From Mesostigma viride (taxonomy: Eukaryota > Streptophyta > Mesostigmatophyceae > Mesostigmatales > Mesostigmataceae), in contig RPFO01000132.1 in the NCBI GenBank assembly GCA_009746045.1, positions 455,590 to 500,589 of the forward strand: DNA of 45,000 bases, given 5' to 3'. The translations under genes were made by a program, and so were the position numbers. Below are positions 33,578 to 42,531 of the stretch, in pieces. Position 1 is the stretch's first letter; each line of letters opens with the position of its first letter. The notes beneath the pieces were generated by a model. That model worked only from the letters and a program-made list of their open reading frames with translations. It was not told the DNA's origin and did not search any database.

Positions 33578-34850
33578 CTAAGGTTGCTCGGGTGGCAGGA
33601 GGTGCCTGCCAGGGCTTGTGGTCGACGTGGATGACCGCCCCCCTCCAGTATACCAGTTTCCCCCCTGCGCTCTGCCGGAGCTGAAGGTACCGGTCGGCCA
33701 TAGCTCGCGTCGCCGCTGTTGCTGGGCCACAGTCAGGTCGTCATCCAGCATGTAGCGAGTCCGCGAGAGCTTCTTAATTGCGGCACTTAAGGAACGCCAG
33801 CTTGTCCGCCATGTACTAATAGGAGCACGGGGCCCGGGCCATGCAGCCTCACCCCGCGCGCGGGGAAGGCGGACTGCCGACATCCGCAGCCCACCAGTGA
33901 GTTGCATGGGGGCAAGAATGTCGCGCCTAAACGCCATGAGAAGCGTCTCCGAGGTCTCATCTACCGGCTGGTCGAAGTGCTTGACTATGACATTGTGACT
34001 GCGCTGGGTGATGTCGGCCTCCTCGCGGAGGTCGAAGGCTTGTTGCTTGAGCTGTGCCGCGATGGTGGAGCTGTGGTGGAGGTGGTGTGGTGCTTGAGCA
34101 AGTCCGCCCAGGTCTGGGTGGAAGGAACATCGCTGGCCGGGCCAGCAGATGCCGGCTGGGCAGCGATGTCCTTCACGGCCTGGGCGGTGAGCCGCCTGCT
34201 GCCGGTGTTTTGCAGGCGCTCAATGGCGATGGCTTTGTCGTGGATGCGCTTGTCGATGTCGAGGAGCTGGGCCTTGATGTCGGCAGTGGAGGTGGAGGTG
34301 GCAGTGGAGGTGGAGGCGAGGAGAGTGGAGGTGGAGGCGACGGTGGTGGAAACTGAAGGTGAGGGAGCTCAGTAGCCAGCGTGCCTCCCGGAATTGCTGC
34401 CACATCGGCAGCGAGGGGGGTCACGTGCTGCTGGAGGGCTTCCGTAAGGATGGAACGGAGAGACTTGGGTGGGGAGATGGATGGAGCCCAGATCTGCGCC
34501 ATCAGAGCGCATGAGGAGAGAGTTGAGCTAGAACGGTGTGCTAGAGTTGGGGGCGGGAGCACCCGAACAGAGCGCCGGCCGGGGTTATTTACCATTTCCC
34601 GTCCGGGGTGATGAGGCGGTTGATGCTGTCGAGATGGATGCACATGCAGGTCGTTAAGCGAGGCGTAGCCCCCGAAGAAGAGGCAGTGCAGAGCACTGGC
34701 TGGGGACATGTTGGTCCAGTCGTGATAGTCGACCTTGAAAGGTTGGGACCGAAAAAGCGGTACTCTGTTGGGCGCGATTTTGCTGGGCGACTGCGTTTAG
34801 GATCAGGCGATGCCGATGGCGAGGCCACAGGAGCCGAGTGCACTACCAAC
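33578..34850 (-). pseudogene. LINE ORF1-like remnant
   Basis: Several overlapping minus-strand frames (about 34589-34849, 34173-34709, 33985-34176 and 33578-33937) together look like one broken protein. It has a basic N-terminus, a Pro/Ser-rich middle with DIDKRIHDKAIAIERLQNTG-type helical sequence, and a C-terminus with LSRTRYMLDDDLTVAQQQRR and RELWPT. The last motif (a stretch ending LTxxQQxRRxxLWP) is common at the C-terminus of ORF1 in algal and protist LINEs; I recall that from the family, not from a search. Frame changes and stops make it non-functional. Confidence 0.6.
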
Positions 34851-35181
34851 GCTTGAGTAGTGGCCTCGCTGCCTGGCAGGCCGGGCGGAACTACAGCCGG
34901 AGCTGCAGGAGTTCTTGATTTTCTTGGCTCATCGCAGCCGCCAGGCTGCGTTGAATAGTCGAGCGTTTGCTCGTCATCATATTGCGTAGTAGTTTCGGAA
35001 AAATATATCAGCGTGTGCGTCTTAGAAAGACGAAGCGAATATAGTGATATTCACGGCCGAATTCGGTGTCCAAACGTGAAAGTTATGAGGTCCGCCGTCA
35101 GCCATGGCTACCTCGTGGCTCGTGGCTTTTAACTCGTAGCTCTAGATATAGCCCCGTGGCAAAAAACAGAAGTGCATGAAG

Positions 35182-35419
35182 ATCAAGGAGACAACCAGCG
35201 CAGGCCAGAAATCGGGAGAACCCGGACCATGGTAGCTCGAGCCTGCCGTTATCTTGTCCGCGTGTTCGAGTCGTTCAGGATGATGAAGATGAATGGTGAT
35301 GGAAATGTGCAGCCTTGTGCATTGAAATTATGGCTGGCTGACGTGTAGAGCGACTAGATGACCTAGACGGTGGGGCCGGAAACAGCATGCTTGATCAGGG
35401 CGTGTGTTTCGAGCCTAAC
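35182..35419 (-). mobile_element. R1 family, copy C (full length)
   Basis: Reverse-oriented relative to copy A: plus-strand ATCAAGGAGACAACCAGCGC to GAGCCTAAC. Nearly the whole 240 bp aligns with 10493-10731, including the CTAGGTCATCTAGTCGCTCT segment. Confidence 0.8.
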
Positions 35420-36464
35420 TGGCCGGGAGTGTCTAGTGGTGAGCACCATTGCTGCGATCGCTCTCCCACCATTTACGAGGAAATACCCGCAAATGGAAAA
35501 CCACTGAAAAGGTCTAGCTAGTCAGTCATCACGTTAGCCATGCCATGATTCCAAACGTCCAAGAACTGCACACGGTGCATAGGCAAAAAATCCGGAGGAC
35601 AGCACTTTCAAAGGTGCGGCGGGAACCAAAAGCCCGCGTATGCCAGAAAACATCCTGTTGCTGCAACGACGCGACGATGTGGACAACGAATTCAGTGCCA
35701 AGCTCGGAACGGACGCAAAGGAGATCTGGCATCACAAGGTTCAGATGTGCGGAGATACTATGCGATCCAGCCGGTCCACGACCTGTTTGTAGAGCTTATG
35801 CGGGGCAGCACCGATCAGATGTGGGTGACGTTGCAATAAACACCGGACTTGACGGAGCATAATGTCTGGGTCATAGTCTTTGACCAACAAACGATGCATG
35901 AGTTCAACAAGAGTCGTGATGAAATCGACACGATAAGAACAAAGACGGGAAAAAAGTGCATGAACATGTGTACTGAAGGCATGAGGAATGAGGAAGGCTG
36001 GAGCTTGCGCTAGCTGCCACATGACCATTGGTGACCAGTGTGAACATCTCATGATGAAGCATTGACGTGTCGTGTCGAATTATTATCGTGTCAATTGTAG
36101 GACCTAGTTGGGGTGGGGTTTGCCGCCACATGTGCGGAAGAGCTGGTTTCTTGACAGTGTGGATGTCCTGTGTGTGTCAGAGTCCGCAAGCACTCTGATC
36201 TACAGCTCCCATCATGCTATGTGAGCTTTAATTTGGCTCGGTGACCCACTGATTGCTTGCGCAAGTGCAACTTCATGGGTGACGCCATTAGTGTCATAGT
36301 AGTATCAAGTGGACGTTAAATAATAACAGACGTCTTAAACTTTTATGATTCATTGATATCTAGGGACAATCTTATGTATGAACTGACCCCGTACTCATTC
36401 ATGCAGGGTGAAATAGAGATCAATCGGTTTGCAGATCGGTCGATCGTGAAGTCAATACTGATGA
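35420..36464. other. gene-free stretch
   Basis: About 1 kb with no recognised exon, repeat or RNA gene. Minus-strand open frames at about 35529-36052 show no family features. Confidence 0.4.
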
Positions 36465-36706
36465 AGTGAGACAACTATGCCTGGACGCATGGCGATCCAA
36501 CGCCGTGGAAGGACTAGGGTAGTTGTCAATTTAAATGTGTTGCATCAAGTAGGTCAAACCTGTACGTTTTCTAGATATCTCCTAGCTAGTGCTAAGCCTT
36601 GCCCACGGTGGTTTTCACATCGACTCCGCCGGCCCAACTGCCAAGGAGGCATAAACTGAAAAGGGTAACATAAGTCAATCGAGATTCCAGGAATAGTTGT
36701 CTCACT
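36465..36706. mobile_element. MITE-like element with ~22-bp terminal inverted repeats
   Basis: The left end AGTGAGACAACTATGCCTGG and the right end (reverse complement) AGTGAGACAACTATTCCTGG differ by one base in the first 20. It is 242 bp long with no coding capacity. The left ~55 bp also occur at 41769-41824. No unambiguous target-site duplication; TGATG occurs near both ends. Confidence 0.75.
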
Positions 36707-37500
36707 AGTGATGCGTCTAAAATCTAAACGTGACAAACTGCTCGCTCACCCCAGAGATCGCTTCTTAGTGTACGACGGAGCAGAAACCACTCGCCCCGGC
36801 TCATGCTAGGGTTATGTAACATTGCGAGGACGACATTATTACAGAACGTCGGAGGAGACTGCAGGAGCCCGTTACCGTTGACGGCTCGTACGTGATTCAA
36901 AGAATAGCACCGCTTGTCGGCCGAGGCAGAACTCATCAGTGCCCAGCCAAGCAACCGGAAACCAAGGCCGCTGTTGTCCGGGTAAATGGGCAAGTTAGCG
37001 TAGTAGCGACCAGCTGTCCCATAAAATTAATTGATCATTCTAGCTTGGATCATTCACCAAGGTTACCGGCAGCTTACATGAGCTGCTATCCAGCGCCTAG
37101 CAACGGTACAGTAGCCGTGTCAAGTCAGAATGTGTGTGTGGTTCACTGTAGATAGCAGCTCAAGTCAGAATGTCACATGGCTGATGGAACAAGGATGGAA
37201 TAGCAACTTCCCTCAACGTACATAGCTAAGCCGAATAGTGCGGGCGAGCCAAGTTCGCGCGCAAGAAACTTGGCGGGAAAAGCAATAAGATCGCGCATTC
37301 CACGTGGCTCCAACTTGACCAGGTCCCCCTACATCTCCGTCCACATGTCAACCTTCCGTACCGCCACGTAAGCACCCCCAGACTACCAACCTGCGCTTGA
37401 AAACTCTGGAGCTCTCGCGACGTGAAAAATGGATGCTTCGGCGAGCGAGCCAGGAAATTCGAGAGCATCCCAGAGGGCTCGCTATGCAGATAGGCAAACA

Positions 37501-37507
37501 TATAAAT
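37501..37507 (+). promoter_or_regulatory. TATA box of HSP20 gene
   Basis: TATAAAT 102 bp upstream of the HSP20 start codon. GAA/TTC-containing words upstream (GGAAATTCGAGAG at about 37450) are at best imperfect heat-shock elements. Confidence 0.55.
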
Positions 37508-37608
37508 GGCGAAGCAGGTCGCCATGGCTGGAATTCAAAAAATTTTCTCGCGTACAAGAGCACAACAAGTTCTCACATTCGCCACATACCCTAAAACCGC
37601 ATACGACC

Positions 37609-38049
37609 ATGGCCCTCTCTCTCTTTAGCGACCCATTCTTCACCAGCCCATTCGGCGCCCTCGTCGACTTTGACCTGCCGAAATCCTACAAGGACGATAT
37701 GAGGGCTGTTCTCAACATGAAGAGCTCTGTGGACGTGATCGAGAAGCCCGACTCCTACGTCTTCCACGCCGACCTGCCTGGCATGCGGAAAGAAGACGTC
37801 AAGGTGCAGCTCAAGGAGGGTCGCATGCTCAGCATCAGCGGGGAGCGCAACCGTGAGGAGGTGGAGGAGAACGAGAAGTACCACCTGGTTGAGCGGAGTT
37901 CCGGGAGGTTTGAGCGCATGTTCAAGCTGCCGCAGAACGCCGACATCTCGAAAATTGGAGCAAAGTGCGTCGACGGCGTGCTGACGATCACAGTTCCCAA
38001 GCGGCCCCAGGAAGAGCGGCCCAAGACCACTGATATCGCCATCATGTAA
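37609..38049 (+). CDS. small heat-shock protein HSP20, class I-type
   Basis: Intronless, 146 aa, a usual length for cytosolic class I sHSPs. It is an ATP-independent holdase that forms oligomers and keeps stress-denatured proteins refoldable. The N-terminal arm is Phe-rich (LFSDPFFTSPFGALVDF). The alpha-crystallin domain starts around VDVIEKPDSYVFHADLPGM and continues with VKVQLKEGRMLSISGERNRE, FERMFKLPQNAD and VDGVLTITVPK. The C-terminus DIAIM provides the I-x-I anchor for oligomerisation. No transit or signal peptide is evident, so it is probably cytosolic. The ATG is in good context (GACCATGG), with a TATA box about 100 bp upstream. Lack of introns is common for plant class I sHSPs and contrasts with the intron-rich neighbours. 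Confidence 0.95.
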   Translation: MALSLFSDPFFTSPFGALVDFDLPKSYKDDMRAVLNMKSSVDVIEKPDSYVFHADLPGMRKEDVKVQLKEGRMLSISGERNREEVEENEKYHLVERSSGRFERMFKLPQNADISKIGAKCVDGVLTITVPKRPQEERPKTTDIAIM

Positions 38050-38908
38050 GTGGCAACGTCGCTGATTTGCAGCGCGAGCGGGGGATTCCTTGGTGACTCG
38101 CCTGCAACAAGCGAAGTTTTGTAGCCACTCGCGGTCTGCAGGCTCGAGCTTCAAGCTTGTTCATATCGCTCGCGCTTCAAGCTTGTTCAGATCGATTTCA
38201 AAATTTGCTAACTGAAATGAGCAGGCGACGACGGACGACGTATGCAAGGGCTTCCCTTCGAAGGTGGAGGGAATCGGTTTGACCGTTAATGAGTCTGGCT
38301 TGCTGCTAGCATTTCTCAACGTCAGCTTGGTATGGATTGGATGGCCAGTGATGTGACTTGTGAAATCTACAATCCCGGGGATGTTGACAACCCGCCGTGC
38401 TTCATGGATGGTAGACGGCACTAATGTTCGTCTTTTTTAACGTTGCTCATTATGCGGCAAAACAAGCAACGGCCTTGTTTACACTGTGAATAAGTTTCAG
38501 GACTCAGGTCAGCCGTGAAGTTCTAGCATGGAGCTGATAGTCTATCAGTTCCTTGGGGATACCCTTGCATGGATATCTGTATCTAACGTCGCCCAAGTGG
38601 CCATGCAGCTTGCGTGGCCTGGAGGTCCTGTGCATGAAGGCGTGCAGATTACATTAAAGATTAGAAACTGTTATTTATCAAGCCATTTGTTCAATTAATC
38701 TGTAACTATTAACATTTAATAAAAGAAAATTCATTGATCCATGATGTGCATATATACATTGTGTTATAACTTATAATGAGATTAGAATTGTACTCGTGAC
38801 ATGCCTGCATGTGCATGCCACACAAGTACTTTTAGGTGAGACAACAGATTTTTAATTTCACCGACTAGAAGGACACCGGGAATTTCAATTTCACTTTAAA
38901 TAATAATG
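38050..38908. other. gene-free stretch downstream of HSP20
   Basis: Holds the HSP20 3' untranslated region, including a direct repeat of CTCGCGCTTCAAGCTTGTTC-like sequence at about 38143-38190. An AT-rich zone follows at about 38640-38780. No exon recognised. Confidence 0.4.
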
Positions 38909-39612
38909 TCAATGTCAATGTCAATATGTCAACGTCAATGTCAATGTCAATGTCAATGTCAATGTCAATGTCAATGTCAATGTCAATGTCAATGTCAATG
39001 TCAATGTCAATGTCAATGTCAATGTCAATGTCAATGTCAATGTCAATGTCAATGTCAATGTCAATGTCAATGTCAATGTCAATGTCAATGTCAATGTCAA
39101 TGTCAATGTCAATGTCAATGTCAATGTCAATGTCAATGTCAATGTCAATGTCAATGTCAATGTCAATGTCAATGTCAATGTCAATGTCAATGTCAATGTC
39201 AATGTCAATGTCAATGTCAATGTCAATGTCAATGTCAATGTCAATGTCAATGTCAATGTCAATGTCAATGTCAATGTCAATGTCAATGTCAATGTCAATG
39301 TCAATGTCAATGTCAATGTCAATGTCAATGTCAATGTCAATGTCAATGTCAATGTCAATGTCAATGTCAATGTCAATGTCAATGTCAATGTCAATGTCAA
39401 TGTCAATGTCAATGTCAATGTCAATGTCAATGTCAATGTCAATGTCAATGTCAATGTCAATGTCAATGTCAATGTCAATGTCAATGTCAATGTCAATGTC
39501 AATGTCAATGTCAATGTCAATGTCAATGTCAATGTCAATGTCAATGTCAATGTCAATGTCAATGTCAATGTCAATGTCAATGTCACTGTCAATGTCAATG
39601 TCAATGTCAATG
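38909..39612. repeat. (TCAATG)n array, ~117 units
   Basis: 704 bp of TCAATG with a single internal substitution (TCACTG at about 39583) and slight irregularity at the left end (TCAATATGTCAACG). As a hexamer it keeps open frames of alternating dipeptides on both strands; none is a gene. Confidence 0.98.
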
Positions 39613-39664
39613 TGCTACATGATCTCCCAACTGAACGGAGGCATGTTCTAATTTAATTTGATTT

Positions 39665-40968
39665 TTAATGGATGGAGGTGGGCGAAGCCGCGTAATCGAA
39701 CCAACTAAGCTAATTAGCTAGTCTAGAAAAATCCTAACTACACTATTCAGCAAAACGCCCTTTCCGCTTGGGGGGAGGGGGCTTGCCCACAGGGGCTGGC
39801 GTGTGAGCCTGGACAATCTTCTGCCACCGCGCTTCTTGTTCTGCACGGCAGTCCAAAGAAGAAAGAGGGAGTGAATGCGGTGTTCAAACTGAGCTGGGAC
39901 CAGTAGGTCATCCAGCAACATCTGGATGTAGTACGTTCATGGCGGGCTTACCTAGCTTTCTAGGAATGTCCTTGGGGCCAGGCCAGGTCTGGATGTGCCG
40001 CCCTGGTTGGCCAAGCCGCTATGGGGGCCGGCCAGACCAATGGCGGTGTTGACCTGACTGGTGCGAGCAAGATGTCATAGCTACAAATGCTATCCTTCGC
40101 TGCCTAATCCTGTCCGAAATGCGAGGCATACCCTGATACAAAGACTCTAATGACCTAGATGCTTGTCCAGAAAACCCTACATTCAGGACCTGTCGAAGCA
40201 TCGCGTCTATAGTTTAGCCGCCAGTGTGTCCGTGACTGTCCATGCCTCGGCGCCATACGTAAGCACCGTGAGGACGAGGACCTTGAAGAGCATGCATTCG
40301 CTTACGGTGCTCGCCCAGGCCCTTTGAGCGCCAGTAGGTGTTGAGCAAACGGAGCCGGGCCCAGGCCAGGCCGATGCGGATGCCCACATCGACGGCGGTG
40401 TCGGGGAGCATGCTCCCTAACAGTTTGAAGCGATCACGGAACGGGACCTCCGTCCCGTCGAGCAGGCGCGGCAGCGGCGGTGTACTGGAGGCCCCAATCA
40501 CCATCGCCTCAGTTTTGACACTAATCTCCAACCCCACCGCCCTCGCCTCCAAGCCCAGACAGTCCAGCCAGGTCTGAATGTGCTCGCGGCGCGCGATGAG
40601 GGTGGTGCCATCCGCATAAATCAGGTCGGCCAGGCGGTAGCCAGTGCCGCCCCCGTGCCGTGCTCGCGCTCGTTAAGAATGTCCAAGCCGGGCTCGGACC
40701 CCTTAAGAGCAGTAAAGCGCGCACGTGCCCGGCGCATGACGTGATCCACGACAATAATGAACAGATATGGGGACAGGACACAACCTTGCCACACCCCATG
40801 GTGAAGGGGGAATGGTGGGGTGGTGACTTCCGCAGTCCGCACTACTGCATGCCTGTGAGCCCTCAAACAGTCGACGAATGGCAGCAATAAACGCTGGCGG
40901 TACCCGATCCAGAGAGCTAGGATGGCCCAAAGAGCCTCCAGAGGACCGTGTCAAAGCCCATGCAATAT
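39665..40968 (-). mobile_element. 5'-truncated, degenerate RTE-like LINE copy
   Basis: Minus-strand counterpart of the LINE at 12.2-15.05 kb. The homology runs from the FDTV motif of RT (about 40968) to the 3' end near 39665. Recognisable pieces include HHGVWQGCVLSPYLFIIVVD, EARAVGLEISVKTEAMVIGA, LPRLLDGTEVPFRDRFKLLG, LTYGAEAWT and RISDRIRQRRIAFV. At least four frameshifts separate them. The 3' terminus shares GTTCGATTACGCGGCTTC and CATCCAT with the other copy. Confidence 0.85.
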
Positions 40969-41013
40969 TAGTAAGAGGACAACGAACCCCCTCCCGTACG
41001 TGGGGAAGCACCC

Positions 41014-41035
41014 GCGTTTGCAAACACGCGGGAAG
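41014..41035. repeat. near-perfect hairpin
   Basis: CCCGCGTTTGCAAACACGCGGG: ten- to eleven-base arms with one two-base bulge. Lies just upstream of the truncated LINE copy. Confidence 0.65.
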
Positions 41036-41059
41036 CACGCCGGACAGGTCCCCTAGGGT

Positions 41060-42531
41060 AGAGAGCTTAGACTAGAGTTGCATGGCTTGATGTTGTATAT
41101 AGAGTAGACCGGTACGATTGTTTGCATCCATCCATATGTCCATCGGCATGCACATGTGCTACACTAGATGTGACGGGCTCACCCCCGGGCAGCCTCCTTG
41201 TTTGTCTGTAATATGGAGGCAGATGGTGCGCAAGGATAGATGGCAAGTAGTGATGAAGGAGACCACCCCCAAGCCTGTGGGGGCTCCGCGTGTGACCAAG
41301 TATGGCATTCATATAGCGATTCGGGCCGCGGTGCCCACACCCCTGTATAACTAGGACCTATAGATAGCTTATACCATCCATTCCATCCCATGTTCCCCTC
41401 CCACTGAGGACTTATGCTCACGTGACGCAGTCACGTGTCTATTATAATTAATTAATTAATATGTCCATCGGGGTTAATGCTCCGTGACTCCCCAACGGGA
41501 GCACGAGTCAATTAAGAGTTAATTAATTAATATTAGTTCAATATTATATGTAATCACTATTCTTGGTGCTAGCACCAAAAATAGCTTTTGGTTGGCAAGG
41601 CAGGTATACGGCCAGTCAGTGCCTTAGTACTAGCGTCAAAGGAAAAGGTTGAGAAAAAAACCTGCCGTGCATCTGGTAAAAGACACATCAAAACTGAATG
41701 GTTGTCTTTGATAGAGGCAGAAAGTGGTTGTATAGCAGTCAGTACATTATTTGGCTGCTGCTAAATTAAGTGAGACAACTATTCCTGGACGCATGGCGAT
41801 CCAACGCCGTGGAAGGACTAGGGTGATGTACATGGGGATGCACATTAAACTGCTACCATATGAGACAACTACTATAGTAAGTGAGACAACTATTCCTGGA
41901 CTGTATCAAGGAGACAACCAGCGCAGGCCAGAAAATCGGGAGAGTCCTGGACTATATGTACACGGGGACATCGCACCAAGCAGGCAGCGCTTGCGACTGT
42001 CCCCTCACAATTATATCAAAGAGACAACCAGTCTCAACAAATATATAGTAGTATCATACTAAAATTGTATGGGTAATGAACGTCCATTCCGGAAAAACAG
42101 AGTGGCGCCCACCACACACCATCCGCGTGACGTCCACCACACAAAATGGGCAAATGGGACAAAAAAGCCAGCTCCTGGAATCCTGTGTTGGGCGCCACAT
42201 GCCCGCTGGCTCACAACTCTTTCATAAATATTTCAGATGGGGTTGGGCAGCCCCGGGCCCAGCCCCAGGCAGCTCCCAGTTCCCCAACTGAGAGAAAAAG
42301 TGTGGCAAAGAAACTGCAACCCCCCATCTCGGGCAATTGTGGCTGGATGAACCCCCCACATCTCTGGCAGGGCGTCAGGGGGGCCAACTAATCCCCCCAA
42401 GCCACCTAAAGGATCTCCAGGATACCATCAACCAGCGCAGGCCTGAAAATAGCCTCAAGTTTCCAGGATTAAACAGTCGTACTATGGAGTGGTAGTACAG
42501 GCTGGACCCCATAGACCTCTGGCGTGGCCAG
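41060..42531. other. gene-free stretch rich in short repeat fragments
   Basis: Contains CACGTGACGCAGTCACGTG (about 41419-41437, reverse of the R4 motif), a reverse copy of the 15188-15236 segment at about 41463-41515, MITE-end sequences at 41769-41824 and 41879-41900, and R1-end fragments at 41906-41945 and about 42430-42450. No exon recognised. Confidence 0.55.
41769..41945. mobile_element. fragments of the MITE-like element and R1
   Basis: AGTGAGACAACTATTCCTGG occurs at 41769 and again at about 41879, both in the same orientation. The first is followed by the same GCATGGCGATCCAACGCCGT as at 36465-36706. Immediately after the second comes the R1 end (ATCAAGGAGACAACCAGCGC). A composite of partial copies. 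Confidence 0.65.

Noticed and set aside
34005-34375. Plus-strand frames of about 100-157 residues with GGGG/EVE runs
   Set aside because: Antisense of the LINE ORF1 remnant; composition follows the GTGGAGGTGGAG low-complexity stretch.
38906-39651. Met-Ser, Cys-Gln and Thr-Leu dipeptide frames
   Set aside because: Hexamer microsatellite in every frame; no flanking domain.
38909-39665. The TCAATG array as a seeded 3' tail of the minus-strand LINE
   Set aside because: About 50 bp of other sequence, also found near the 3' end of the other LINE copy in a different relative orientation, separates the array from the LINE end.
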